Positions 1 to 10,730 are shown, numbered from the stretch's first letter. The stretch: 64,000 nucleotides of DNA from Sepiola atlantica (GCA_963556195.1 OY744532.1:100849583-100913582); one strand, 5' to 3'. The notes: generated by a model not told the origin, from the sequence alone. Translations and numbers: made by a program.

Positions 1-221
1 GGCAAAGAATATGTTCAGCCGTCAGCGGTAATTGCGAAAGTCAATTACCGCTATATTAGGCTTTCTTTGCTTATTTTTGACAAAAACACATTTTTTGTTT
101 ATAAAACTGGTAGGTGTAAGTACTCTATAGTTAACAAAGAGTCCCTCTCCATGATATGAATGTCTTTCTGAGTAATAACGCGATTGTTTAGAAAGCCATT
201 ATTTTCATCTTTATTAAAATA
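1..221. other. Flanking DNA left of the Helitron, no gene
   Basis: AT-rich sequence with no supported gene. It holds a perfect 10-bp inverted repeat at 25-34 and 42-51 (GCGGTAATTG / CAATTACCGC) around a 7-base loop. Position 221 is the A (T on the minus strand) expected next to a Helitron 3' end. Confidence 0.6.
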
Positions 222-233
222 CTAGACCACCCG

Positions 234-248
234 TGACCCGTTGGGTCA
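234..248 (-). terminator. Helitron 3' terminal hairpin
   Basis: TGACCC and GGGTCA pair perfectly around a 3-base loop, followed on the minus strand by 8 bases and CTAG. In the Helitron family a hairpin at this place is thought to act as the stop signal for rolling-circle transfer. Confidence 0.88.
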
Positions 249-675
249 GTTTGTTATATTAGCTATGGAATTCATGTATGAGAGTGACACTTGTGGCATA
301 AAGAAAATAGTTTTTTTTACATAACAGAAGCATTTCTATGAAAGTATATTAAAATGAAAAAAGAATATAGATAGATTTCTATGAGTCGTTCTGTTTATTA
401 TAATTGTTTTTTTTTTTAAATCAGAGTTACTGAATTATAAGTGGTTGGCCATACTTATAGGTAAATATGCACTGAACAGGTACCATAATACTTATTATAG
501 TTAAATTCAAATTTTGATATATCATCTTTTAAATGAAATTGTTAGTTGAAAGTACAGAATAATAAAAAAACACTCTCCACATGTTAATAATGGCTTTTTA
601 AATAGAAAATGAAAATAAAATGTAACTTTTTTCATTTAATTTAAGCAAACATTCAGTACCCATTGTGTAAAATAT

Positions 676-805
676 TTAATTTGTATGTTAATAATAAGGT
701 CAATAAAATTAAGACAATTCTTTTCTATTTACATTTTTTGTACAATTAAAGTTTTTTAAAGAAAACTTTTGTTATCCTTTCGCTTAATTGAGACTTCTTA
801 TCAGG
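676..805 (-). repeat. Diverged duplicate of the Helitron coding-region end
   Basis: This stretch repeats, with about 80-85% identity by eye, the segment at 917-1036 that encodes the last codons of the Rep-helicase and its stop. Shared blocks include AATAAGGTCA, TTTTCTATTTACA, TTTTTTGTACAATT and CCTTTCGCTTAA. The copies lie about 240 bp apart in the same orientation, so this is a tandem duplication inside the element. Confidence 0.75.
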
Positions 806-947
806 TTCTAACACTCTTATATCCAGATTATTTATATTAATCCATTTATTTTATTGAATATGTATCGCTGAAAAGTACGGGTGCTTAAGCACTTATTGTA
901 CAGCAAATAAATATTGTATTTATATGCTAATAATAAGGTCACTAAAA

Positions 948-3900
948 CTAAGACAATACTTTTCTATTTACAACATTTTTTGTACAATTTGAGTGTTTTA
1001 AAAAAACTTTTATGTTTTCCTTTCGCTTAACTCTACTGGGTGCAACATATAGTTGACCATGTTGAAAGACAGGTTTGTCTAGATAAACTAAAACTTTATG
1101 TAAGGTCTGTCCTTGAGACTTATGAATAGTCATAGCAAATGCTAATTGTATAGGAAACTGGACTCTGGCAAATGGAATATTGTCACCGTCAGATAAAACC
1201 ATTTTCAATCTTGGAATTAAAACGATTTCTCCTTCAAACTGTGATGCAATAATTTTAGCAACAATCAAATTATTATACAGCTCCTCTATTATTAGTCTTG
1301 TACCATTACATAAGCGTGGTGGATCAATATTCCTCATACATATGATTGGAGCTCCTTTCTTGAGTTCAAGTTTATGTGGAGGTAATCCTGATAACTCTAT
1401 CGAATCAAGAAATTCTGTTGGGTAATGTGTAGCTTCTGTTCCTTCAAGAACAGAATTAAATGACAAATATTCTTTGACTTGTCCAGGAAATTTTTCAATA
1501 CAATTATGATTTATTGCTCTAACTGTATCATTAAATGGTACTAATATGCAATTTTCCGCAAACATTTCTAGATTGTCAAACGAAGGATAAATGTATTCAA
1601 TGCATTGGTCAACATTATCTGCACGGATTATCAAATCTTCAGGCAGTTCAATCTCACCATTTTCATTTTTTTCAAGTTTGTCTTCACCAATCTTTATAAT
1701 AAATTTAGAGTATTCATCATCATCATCTTGAACTCTCATGTTTTGTTTTAAATAAAATTTCTTAAATTTACGCCACAAAAACGACTCTTTGATGCAAGCA
1801 TTGTAAATGTCAGCATCATTTCCTCTCTTTATGACTGGTAGTAGTTGCCTGAAGTCACCACTGCACACCGTCAATATCCCTCCGAATGTTTCATTGTTTC
1901 CACATATATCCTTGAGAGTCCTGTCGAACGTCTCTAAACTCTCCCTTCTTATCATTGGACATTCGTCCCAAATAATAATTTTTGCTGCCCTTATCAAGTT
2001 GGCTGTTTCTGATTGTTTATCAAAATTACAAACATCATTTTCTCTTACATTGAGAGGAAGCTTGAATCTGGAATGAGCAGTGCGACCACCAGGCATCAAT
2101 GTTGCAGCAATACCTGATGATGCTACAGCCAGTGCAATTTGTCCTAAGCTCCTTACTTTTGAAAGAAGAAGTTTTATTAAGAAGGTCTTTCCTGTGCCTC
2201 CTGGAGCATCGATGAAAATCAATGAAGAAGAGCCTGTGTTTAAGCAACTGCATATAAAGTTGTAGATGATCGATTGTTCGTCATTTAATAAATGTTGATG
2301 TGTCTTTACATATGTTATTTGCTCTGCTATATTGTAACTTTGCTCATCCATTATGGCTCTATTTATGTGAATCACATTAGGTAAATTCTGAGGCAAAGGC
2401 AATCCAAAATCTTGCAGTGATTTGTCAGCAGCACAAAGTTTATCATTTATGTACCTCAACGTGTTGTTGATGGCATTTTTATTGACCATGTTCTGATTGT
2501 TGACTTGGATTTGCATTGCATTGTAGTAATCCATTGCCATAGAGTTGGAAAATCTTTCCCACAACTCAAGAGGATTTGAACATTCTGTGTTTAAAAGTAT
2601 CACAATGAACAGATCCCTTATCGCTCTTGGCATTCTCGTTTTATCTGCATCCTCCATTGTTTGTATCCAGTGGTTGTCATGAAGCAGTAATCCTCTTTCT
2701 TTGCAAGCAGTTTTAAATAATGGACATATATGACCTGCTACAGTTCGCAGAGATTCAAAAGAATTAGGTCCTTTTACATGGTGAAGTAGTAGCCGCAAAA
2801 AGTACAATTCACCACTATTTGGTGAGACTGTGTACATACGACCAAGAATATTCGCTTCAAAAACTCCTGGGTGATCAACTATTCTTCTACCCATTTTTCT
2901 TCTTTGCCATTTCTTATTTTGCCACACATAGTATTTTGGGACATCCGAGTAATAGAGTGTTCTGGCAAATTCATCATTCTGGCAAATATTGAAAAACTCT
3001 GTTAGAGTTGTGCAGGAAGCATTTCTATTAAGGTCTCTGTTGCTTGTCCTTTGAATATAGATCATATGTTGATCAGGGAGATGTATCTGAAGACGAATAA
3101 CTGCAGGTTCTCTAACATGAATTGGAAATCCCAGTATCATCGAAACTGCTTCTGATGGTCCAATATATCTTCCTGTCAAGTATTGCTTAATTTCGTCTTT
3201 GCTTACACTGAAAACTGCCTGATCGCTTCCCTTTAATGTATATTTAATTACATATTTAATGGATTTTACAGAAGTGCATATTTCTACATTTAAGTGACAA
3301 TTAAATAACTTCAAGAGAGTCATGTTGTAAGGTACAACCCATTTGGAAGTTATAGGTTCATTTCTACCTTCTTTATAGCCTTGATGACCTCTCATTTCTG
3401 GTGACCTTCGCCTATAAATAGGGTAGGAATCATATCCACATCTTGTTTCATCACTATATGGTTTTGGGTACCTCTTTGAACAGCTCCCATTTTTCCAGCA
3501 CAGAGATGTACTGTTGCAGTTTGGTCCATGTATCATATGCGTCAATACCAATTCATGTCCTTCTGGATCTTCGACTTTATTTGGTATTTCAGCTTGAACA
3601 AAATCATCATAATTCTGGGGTCTGGGTTTAGATTCTTCTTCCATCCATAGCAGGCAATGTAGGTGTGGTAAACCTCTTTTCTGGTATTCAACACTTATAA
3701 CGTAGGCAATACAATTACCCAACAGACCTTGTGTTCCTGTTAAATATTTAATGAAAAGTTTTCTTTTTAAATCAAAAATTCTTGCAATTATGTCCGATCG
3801 ATCGTGAGGAAATTGGTTCTCAATGAGATTATTCTTAATCTCAGGCCAATTTGGATTGCATGTCATTGTGATGAAGTAAGTTGCAGTCCCATATTTTCTA

Positions 3901-5333
3901 ACATACATCATAGCATCTTGACATCTCTCCATCATATATCGTGGACCACCAACAAATGTTGATGACAAAATAACTTTTCTGCCTATGTTACTAAGATCAT
4001 CATTATCATGTAACGCATCGACAAAACCTCTGTATGTTGTAGATCTAAGAGAGGCTTGATTCAATCTAATGTAGTTCAAACGATCTACTTCAATTTTTCC
4101 TGCCATATCCACAACATACTGCTGAAACAATCTCCCACCTCTTAATATTTGGCTAAATTCATCATCACGGATCATAATGCGGTAGGCATAATAACGCATA
4201 GCAGTTAATTTTCGGTTATTTGTCATTGTCATCTCGGGATGCCAGCCATCCTCACCATCAGGGAAAAACAGTACATACTGTAGTGGATCATATGATCGAT
4301 GATATTCCGATATTGTCTGAAGCTGTCCACCTTTTTCTCTCAATATTATGTGGCGTGATGTTGTTTGCTGTTCATTGTTATTTTGAATAATAATTCCTAC
4401 TTCATTAAAAATCTGATTATTGTATCGCCTTTCATGCTCATTAATCGGTTTCCTCGTAGGATCTATAACAATAACTGCATTAGGTATGTTGTATATCATG
4501 TCCTTAGTTTGTTGAAATGCAGTCACATAGATATTAGCACGTCTTAGAATATACTCAATATTTTCTATGATATTCCGACGTATCTCAATGTTCTGGTACA
4601 TATTCATCCGAACATCAATACTATATTCTTTGTCAAGAAAGTATATCTGAATAAACTGAGCTTGATTGTCTGGCTCAGGTAATAATGATCCAATATAGTG
4701 ATGAATCTGCCCTTGAATAACTATAGATGGATTCCATCCGTGTTGTGGCTTGATTTCTTTGCAACCAAAAGATGTCATTTGAAACAGGCTATTATATTGT
4801 CTCAGGTGCCTTCTGAAGTGGCGAGCTTCTTCACCTTGATCAGCATACAAATAATAGAGTTCATGTGGCAACTTGTGCAACTTTGGCAATCTAACCTTGC
4901 CATTCATGCAACAAAAATGTGCAGTTTCTCCAACAAAAAGTTTTGCTTTACAATGAGAACATAGCTTATTCAAATTTCCAACATTTCCCTGTAAGTTTGC
5001 TCTGCGCTGTAAATTATATTGACTATTTCGCAAAGCAAGTATGTTGTTTATTTCCACAACATTCTCGTCACCTCGGTTTCGTTCATCTCTTATTCTTTGG
5101 CTACTCAGTCTCTCTTCTCTTTGTTGTGCTGTCTCGCTAGCTCGTCTTTGTTCAGCTCTAATTCTCTGCCTGTTCAGTCTCTCTTCTCTCCTCTCTGTTG
5201 TTTCATTGTTTCTTGTCTCTTGTGTTCGCTTTCTTTGCATGCTCAGTCGGTAATCTCTTCGCTGCGGCGTTTCTAAATTTCGATATCTATAATCTTTTTC
5301 CCTTTGTTTTTGCCAGCGAATTTCTTTGTTCAC
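948..5333 (-). CDS. Helitron Rep-helicase (RepHel), main frame
   Basis: This frame of about 1460 codons encodes the replication initiator-helicase that cuts, transfers and unwinds Helitron DNA in the nucleus. In order: an arginine/glutamine-rich N-terminal repeat (ET..QR..RL..QR, residues 20-90); a Cys-rich motif (CSHCKAK ... HFCC, about 125-140); the Rep domain with TMTCNPNWPEI (about 485), the metal-binding HLHCLLW (about 555) and the catalytic-tyrosine region YVIKYTLKG (about 690); then a Pif1-type SF1B helicase with Walker A GGTGKT (about 1043), Walker B IIWDECPM (about 1118), CSGDFRQLLP, and a late TIHKSQGQTL motif (about 1400). No stop interrupts the Rep or helicase domains. The nominal first codon is GTG and is not a credible start; the real ATG is probably the one at 5508 in another frame, so one indel around 5300-5330 has split the gene. 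Confidence 0.93.
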   Translation of the reverse strand: MNKEIRWQKQREKDYRYRNLETPQRRDYRLSMQRKRTQETRNNETTERREERLNRQRIRAEQRRASETAQQREERLSSQRIRDERNRGDENVVEINNILALRNSQYNLQRRANLQGNVGNLNKLCSHCKAKLFVGETAHFCCMNGKVRLPKLHKLPHELYYLYADQGEEARHFRRHLRQYNSLFQMTSFGCKEIKPQHGWNPSIVIQGQIHHYIGSLLPEPDNQAQFIQIYFLDKEYSIDVRMNMYQNIEIRRNIIENIEYILRRANIYVTAFQQTKDMIYNIPNAVIVIDPTRKPINEHERRYNNQIFNEVGIIIQNNNEQQTTSRHIILREKGGQLQTISEYHRSYDPLQYVLFFPDGEDGWHPEMTMTNNRKLTAMRYYAYRIMIRDDEFSQILRGGRLFQQYVVDMAGKIEVDRLNYIRLNQASLRSTTYRGFVDALHDNDDLSNIGRKVILSSTFVGGPRYMMERCQDAMMYVRKYGTATYFITMTCNPNWPEIKNNLIENQFPHDRSDIIARIFDLKRKLFIKYLTGTQGLLGNCIAYVISVEYQKRGLPHLHCLLWMEEESKPRPQNYDDFVQAEIPNKVEDPEGHELVLTHMIHGPNCNSTSLCWKNGSCSKRYPKPYSDETRCGYDSYPIYRRRSPEMRGHQGYKEGRNEPITSKWVVPYNMTLLKLFNCHLNVEICTSVKSIKYVIKYTLKGSDQAVFSVSKDEIKQYLTGRYIGPSEAVSMILGFPIHVREPAVIRLQIHLPDQHMIYIQRTSNRDLNRNASCTTLTEFFNICQNDEFARTLYYSDVPKYYVWQNKKWQRRKMGRRIVDHPGVFEANILGRMYTVSPNSGELYFLRLLLHHVKGPNSFESLRTVAGHICPLFKTACKERGLLLHDNHWIQTMEDADKTRMPRAIRDLFIVILLNTECSNPLELWERFSNSMAMDYYNAMQIQVNNQNMVNKNAINNTLRYINDKLCAADKSLQDFGLPLPQNLPNVIHINRAIMDEQSYNIAEQITYVKTHQHLLNDEQSIIYNFICSCLNTGSSSLIFIDAPGGTGKTFLIKLLLSKVRSLGQIALAVASSGIAATLMPGGRTAHSRFKLPLNVRENDVCNFDKQSETANLIRAAKIIIWDECPMIRRESLETFDRTLKDICGNNETFGGILTVCSGDFRQLLPVIKRGNDADIYNACIKESFLWRKFKKFYLKQNMRVQDDDDEYSKFIIKIGEDKLEKNENGEIELPEDLIIRADNVDQCIEYIYPSFDNLEMFAENCILVPFNDTVRAINHNCIEKFPGQVKEYLSFNSVLEGTEATHYPTEFLDSIELSGLPPHKLELKKGAPIICMRNIDPPRLCNGTRLIIEELYNNLIVAKIIASQFEGEIVLIPRLKMVLSDGDNIPFARVQFPIQLAFAMTIHKSQGQTLHKVLVYLDKPVFQHGQLYVAPSRVKRKENIKVFLKHSNCTKNVVNRKVLS

Positions 5334-5508
5334 TTGTTTCAGAAGCTCTTTGAAGTCTATACGTTTCTCTAGAACGAATCAGTCGAGTTCGTCTTTGTTG
5401 CTCAGTTTCAGTAAGTTGTGGCATGCCAGAGGGACCAGCTTGTTGCTGATCCACATTGGTTTCGTCGTTGATTTTGGTTTTGTTACTTTTTATTTGGTTG
5501 TGTGCCAT
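5287..5508 (-). pseudogene. N-terminal part of the Helitron Rep-helicase, frameshifted
   Basis: This 73-codon frame starts with a true ATG (MAHNQIKSNKTK) and carries the same arginine-rich repeat (TETEQQRRTRLIRSRE, RASETSEQRNS) that continues in the main Rep-helicase frame. The two frames overlap at 5287-5333 but are out of phase. I infer that they were one protein and that a single small indel within about 5300-5330 separated them. If RNA editing or frameshifting rescued it, the protein would be about 1510-1520 residues. Confidence 0.75.
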
Positions 5509-6480
5509 ATTAGTAAAGTTCTACAAAGAATGTAAAATAATTTGTTACAGCTTTGTGTAACAACTTCTGAAAAATTTAAAATATTAAATGTGTTAAAAAA
5601 TGGATGTAATATGTGTAAAACATATGATTCAAGTATTTGCTGTTTAAAAAACAACAAAAGGAAACACTATTTAATGTAATAGAAATGTGTGCATTTACCG
5701 ATTCAGCTTTCCGTTTGGAAATGTAAGCAGACGACTTGAAAAAACATTGGAAGAAGAAAAAGAAATTTTTTTTAATCACGCCCTCTAGTAAGAAGGTCTG
5801 CATTAGTTAAGGGGGATAACTCTATCCAGTTTTACATCGCTCCCTCTTTCTCTCTCTCACACACACACGTAACTACAAGCATCTCGCTGCTCAACTCCAG
5901 TATTGCCAGCCATGGGGATTGATCTATATATACGAGCACGCATTAAAAAAAACGAAAATAAAAAAAGAAAAATGATGGAGGTATATTAAACATCTTTAAT
6001 AAAAAGAATCAGTGCAAATGGCGATTTGAGAAAGGAAGGGAGTACATGTACAACAGGCTTTCTCGCGTACGTAACGAAAACAGAGGGAGTAGGAGTGGTG
6101 AAATCTATGTGAGGAAAAGTGGGAGGTGGTTTCGTTGACCGCCCGCTAATAATGAGTGTGTTGTTTTTTTGTTTGTTTGTTTTTGTTTTTTAAAAGGGAG
6201 GAGTTTTTTTGAAACTGCGGCAGACCTTACGAAGTCCTACCGTGAAGAAAACAAAAAAACTATTTGATGAAATTAAATGAAATTGTTTATATTAAAAGCG
6301 ATATAAAAATTTCCAAAATGAAAAATTTCATGCGTTCGTTAATCATAAGAGATTAACGGAATTAGATTAACAGATTAGAAGACGATGCTATTTACGCATG
6401 CGCAACCGGATGTTGAAAACCGGAAAGCTGAAAGCTGATTGCAAACATACAAGACCCATAGACTTTTAGTAGTATATAGA
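5509..6480 (-). promoter_or_regulatory. Helitron 5' non-coding region
   Basis: About 970 bp between the Helitron 5' terminus and the probable ATG. It has no open frame of note. It includes a CT/CA-rich patch (5845-5870), short poly-A and poly-T runs, and a purine-rich stretch. It must contain the promoter if the element is expressed, but I cannot identify a core promoter with confidence. Confidence 0.4.
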
Positions 6481-7338
6481 TTTCCGTTACGTATTTGTAA
6501 AAAATAAAACATTCTAATTATAATAAATATTCCTAGATATATAAAGGAAATTCGTATTTTTTCCCTTCAAACTTTGACTAGGGTAAGAAAATAACCCCAT
6601 GAATGTTAGGTTACGCATTTCAGCTCTTCACCAACAGCAATTCCTAATGCGAGTTTCACGAAACAATAATTACATTTCAATTTCGAATAAATACATTACA
6701 ATTTTTCAGAGATTTATACCTCTCCCAAAATCATCTTCGAAAGAGGGGGTAACTACGATTGCCCCTCTCTCTATAATTAGTCTTCACACGCAAACCTTCA
6801 ACACCGGGACCTTTGTTTATAAGAGGAAAACATTTCATCATACACCCGATCCATGATTCTGGAATTTCCATTCTGACATTCTGGCTGCATGATAATTACA
6901 CGTTATTCGATAACCGCATTGTCTTTAAACGAACACATTCGCCAACAGCCATACAGTTTTGAACGGTGATTTTTCAATTGATTTTTACCATTCCGATATA
7001 TTTTTATTAGAATTTTTTCATAAGACAAACAGCTCAAATGTATTTAGTAATGCTGTTACGTCGCATGGTATGCCCCCCCCCCACGCAGCAATGAATCGGA
7101 AGTTGGGTGGGGGTAAAGTTTTTAAAAATATTGCAAGGTCATAAAACCACGTTTTTTTAGTTTCTTTCTACCAGGTCTCATACTTTTAATACCTTCAAAC
7201 ATGCCTTAACAATAACATTCATTTACCTCATTTAAAAGAAGTTATTTATTCTTTTTTCACGTGAAACGTAAACAAAACAATTCAGTTTTCGATCAAACAC
7301 GATAACATTTACGAATCATTTTGTTAGATACTGTTTAA

Positions 7339-7340
<2 letters not shown>
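6481..7340. other. No recognised feature
   Basis: AT-rich DNA to the right of the Helitron. It contains short open frames only, with no domain or codon pattern that I recognise, and a C run at 7073-7082. Confidence 0.5.

Positions 7341-7378
<38 letters not shown>
7341..7378. repeat. (AT)n microsatellite
   Basis: About 19 uninterrupted AT dinucleotides. Confidence 0.95.
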
Positions 7379-7381
<3 letters not shown>

Positions 7382-7819
7382 TTTAGTACAGAAAAATTAG
7401 TACAACATTCCTACCGTCGGTTTCAAGCACAGAAGGACTTAGCCATCCGGCTCTCTTCAGCTTCTGTTGTCATCTGTTTCGAAAATGTGAAGTCACGTGT
7501 CACTCTCGTTTGGGCGCGTTATTTGCTTAGAGTGTTATGTATGTTTGTTTAAATTTAGTGTAAGGAAGGTTTAATAAGGTTTGAAAAAAAAAGGGGGTGG
7601 TGAAAAGTAATAGTTGAGATTTAAACCGGAGAAGATTTAAAGAGATATAAAAAAATATTTCTATATAAATCCCGTGAGCCAATATTATGAATATCGTATA
7701 TTTGGCCGTTACTGTTTTGGGGTTTAATCATGTGTCTTCTAAAGGAATTAGGGAGAGAAAATGGGTTTAAAGGTTTATACTTATGAAGAGATAAAAAGGT
7801 TAAAAGGAACAACATTAAT

Positions 7820-7820
<1 letters not shown>
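7379..7820. other. No recognised feature
   Basis: Sequence between two AT microsatellites. The 64-codon minus-strand frame at 7621-7815 resembles no family I know and is probably chance. Confidence 0.5.

Positions 7821-7821
<1 letters not shown>

Positions 7822-7852
<31 letters not shown>
7822..7852. repeat. (AT)n microsatellite at a MITE edge
   Basis: AT dinucleotide run directly abutting the left inverted repeat of the element at 7853-8418. Confidence 0.9.
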
Positions 7853-7862
<10 letters not shown>

Positions 7863-8418
7863 ATAAAATGAAGTAATAAAATAAGGTGTCAATCAAATTT
7901 TATTAGAATTCAAAGTTCATGCACATCATCCTTAAGTCCTTAGCTCATGAGTTTTCAAAGATAATTCTTCTCTTCAGAGGACCATTACCGCAGTTATACT
8001 ACTACAGGTAATAAAATTACGCTTTGAAAATATATAAAATTATATACACAAATATATAAAAATACATAACATCAAACATATCAATCCAAAAACATACTTT
8101 TGTTGAATCCATACAGTCCATCCAGGTCATACAAGTTGAGAAGCATAATCAGGAAGGACATTACTCCAAGATACAAACAGCAGTCCAAATACGTGAAATT
8201 GAAGGGGCCGGCAAAGTTATCCAGTCGCGAAATGTGTCCATATTCAATGTTAATGATAAATAAATCAATCAAAATAATACAAAAAGTCCAATCAAAGTTC
8301 CGAAATCCCGACATGTGCAACCCAAGTCAAATCAAAGTTCGTTGTTTAATTAGAACTTTGAATTCTAATAAAATTTGATTGACACCTTATTTTATTACTT
8401 CATTTTATATTATAATAT
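7853..8418. mobile_element. MITE-like element with 66-bp perfect terminal inverted repeats
   Basis: 7853-7918 and 8353-8418 are exact reverse complements (66 bp), including GGTGTCAATCAAATTTTATT on the left arm. The 434-bp interior encodes nothing recognisable. It has short direct repeats of ATCAAAGTTC near the right arm. Perfect arms suggest recent insertion or gene conversion between arms. AT-rich DNA on both sides hides any target duplication, and I cannot assign a superfamily. Confidence 0.8.
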
Positions 8419-8514
8419 TAATGCTCTATCCAGTATATTGAGCTTCAGTCTTTTATCCAGATGTTTCACTAATTATAAGATATTAGTTGACGCTTATATC
8501 TTTTGTTGGATTGC

Positions 8515-8517
<3 letters not shown>

Positions 8518-8568
<51 letters not shown>
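8518..8568. repeat. (AT)n microsatellite
   Basis: About 25 AT dinucleotides, 100 bp right of the inverted-repeat element. Confidence 0.95.
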
Positions 8569-8571
<3 letters not shown>

Positions 8572-8727
8572 AAAACTTAACGTATTCAAAAACTTCCTTC
8601 AATATTAGTTGTAAACACAATATGAATGCTTAACAAAAAATGGAGTGTGAGTTTTCATAATAAAGGATTTGCGCTACAGTTCGGTACTTATTTTGATACC
8701 CCCTTGAATACAATATTTTTCTTTTAG

Positions 8728-8760
8728 CTTTATTTTTATTTTTATTTTTATTTTTATTTT
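8728..8760. repeat. (TTTTTA)n microsatellite
   Basis: Five copies of a 6-base T-rich unit. Confidence 0.9.
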
Positions 8761-8980
8761 GTGAATTTGTTACCTCGATTTAAAACTTTTTTTTTTTACT
8801 CTTCGTTTTTTTCTTTCTTTTCAAAATAGAATTAAATTTAAACTGAAAACATTTCTGTAAGAAAAACATTTCTCTTTGACAGTGATAATCTTTGTTCTCA
8901 ACACGATTGCCTCTAAGCCAACGCCTTCTCGTACATTTTTCGGAGGAAAATAAAAAGGAGAAGTACCGTTTTGATTTCTA

Positions 8981-9315
8981 GAAGAATCAGATGAAAAATA
9001 CGGTTAGGGATGAACTTATAAATACTAGAGCATGACGTGATCAGACGACTGATTGAATAGAGCCTCTCCAACCTCCAGTCTATCCGAAGTAAGGTCCATA
9101 GTGGAGGGTTGCAAGTCGCGTGACCATTTATGCAACCAGGCCTTTGACTGCTCGGCCACGGACTGTTCAGCCACCAGGATCCCGTCTTAAGACACAACAG
9201 GTTGCCACCAACGGCCTACATCTGGGCCGGATTTTTTTATGTGTGTGTGGGGGGGAGGGGCTACCTCTCTGCATGAGGTTGCAGACGGCGATTTCGTGGC
9301 CCAGCCGACAGGGCG
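8981..9315 (+). repeat. Dispersed repeat family A, copy 1
   Basis: About 335 bp shared with 53042-53285 in the same orientation. Shared blocks include GAAGAATCAGAT, ATACGGTTAG, CCAGGATCCCGTC, ACCTCTCTGCATG (here) and TTCGTGGCCCAGC. No coding capacity. It is GC-richer than its surroundings. I do not recognise the family; it could be a SINE or a non-autonomous DNA element. Confidence 0.7.
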
Positions 9316-9970
9316 TAAGGTTTAAAGATGAGATGTTGTAAGAAAGAGTGGGGAAGAGTACATAGTTTTAAATTAATTTTTTTATTCATTTGTCTACATT
9401 TTACGAAAGGACTCAATATTTCTACCGAAGGGTATTACATTATATATATTAGATGGATATATCTCGCATACGTACATACATCCATCCACCTGGTTTCATT
9501 TACTAAATGGAGACAAATTCGTCAGAATGAAGAAAAAAAATGTTCCGGTTCTTCAGAAAGGCAGGAAAATGGCAACGATTAATGTAGAAAATGGTTAGCA
9601 TCACTTGGAAAATAACCAACTGCGCGATTATTAGAATTACACACAAGCCTGGGAAAGATGGGAACAAGATGGCCGCGAGGCAAAACATTTGGGTTTTGAT
9701 TAACTGAAAAATCAATGCTCACTTCCCTCCCAAGCGCTATTAAATATGACAGAATCAGAACAGGATGGAAAGCTGGATCGATTCGCATTGAACGATATCC
9801 TAAAATGGATCAATAGAAACGTAATCTATATGCGTTTATTGGTGAAAATTAGACTGGAATATTTACAGATGTCTATATATCTATATATTTGTATAAACAA
9901 AATAGAACTAGTTACTCTTATGTTATCTCGCTGGGCTTGGTATCTGACTTGGGTAGAGGTCACCGTTAAC
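9316..9970. other. No recognised feature
   Basis: Only short open frames on both strands, none with a recognisable domain or splice context. Confidence 0.5.
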
Positions 9971-9971
9971 A

Positions 9972-10490
9972 CCCTAACCCAAACAAACTGAAGTTTTGGG
10001 AATATCATAGATTTATGATACAAATCAACCCAACAGTGGCTTTGTTGCTGCTAGACTGCTGTTCTGTTAAGTCCTAGGAGGTCCACTCCCAGGCTTTTCC
10101 TTCTCTATAAGAAGTGGTTAGTTTATTGCTAATCGCCTGGGGCGTCCCTACTGAGAATACCGATGGGGCTGCTCAGGTATTTTTTGTAGATTAGAGTGCG
10201 CTTATCCTAGTGCGCTAGCCCCCTAAAGCCACACCTGACCTTTTATCCAACCCCTTGACAATCAGGTAAATAATGTCTAATATCTATAGTTAAAATTGCA
10301 CCAAAATCGGAGTTATGTTAATTTTTATGAAGGGCTTCCATCCCGTTTTATTCCCTCTATATAACACTAAATTAAACTAAACATATCCCACATTACCCAT
10401 TTTTAAACCTATCAGCTCTGCCCCCAAATTCATAATGATCGGTTAATTAGTTTAGGAATTAATCCTGTACATACAAATATATAAACATAT
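9972..10490 (+). repeat. Dispersed repeat family B, copy 1, split by a SINE body
   Basis: 9972-10010 and about 10262-10490 match the 3' half of the family B copy at 13430-14005: AACAAACTGAA, then AATGTCTAATA, GTTAAAATTGCAC, GGTTAATTAGTTTAGGA and TGTACATACAAATATA. The segment between them matches the U2-SINE body, so a SINE-like sequence appears to have landed inside family B. Confidence 0.65.
10063..10240 (+). mobile_element. U2-SINE family body, diverged and headless
   Basis: It shares the body of the U2-headed SINEs found elsewhere in the window: TCCTAGGAGGTCCAC, AGTTTATTGCTAATCGCCTG, GGCGTCCCTAC, GGGGCTGC and the gcgcttatcctagtgcgct stem. No U2-like head is present, and 10030-10062 is unrelated to U2. 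It is either an old 5'-truncated copy or a subfamily with another head. Confidence 0.65.
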
Positions 10491-10730
10491 ACACATACCT
10501 AATTTTATATAATGGAGATGTGGACATATCAAAGTTTATATTAACTTTCAATTTAAAACTCTTGGTTCGGGTTCGAATGGAGAGAAAAGAAAATGAAGGA
10601 AACAACTGATATGAAAAAAACAACAAAACTAGACGTGACTCGTTGGATTACAACCATTAACACTATTTGTTCGACTTTGATTTCACTCTTCTCGCATAAA
10701 TAAAAATAATAAATTATGGATAATATAGAA

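Larger units (their letters stand above)
222..6480 (-). mobile_element. Helitron rolling-circle transposon, complete with both termini
   Basis: Both ends are visible on the minus strand. The 5' end at 6480 reads TCTATATACTACTAAAAGTC, a classic Helitron TC start. The 3' end at 222 is CTAG, preceded by a perfect 6-bp hairpin (TGACCC-AAC-GGGTCA, 234-248) placed 8 bases upstream. The flanking bases are A before TC and T after CTAG, the expected A|T host site, with no inverted repeats and no target duplication. The 6259-bp length and an internal Rep-helicase frame fit an autonomous animal Helitron. A roughly 120-bp stretch covering the end of the coding region is duplicated near the 3' side. One frameshift near the N terminus probably makes this copy inactive on its own. 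Confidence 0.93.

Noticed and set aside
25..51. Hairpin GCGGTAATTG/CAATTACCGC as the 3' end of a second Helitron
   Set aside because: No CTRR followed by T at the expected distance on either strand; the CTGA on the minus strand is followed by A.
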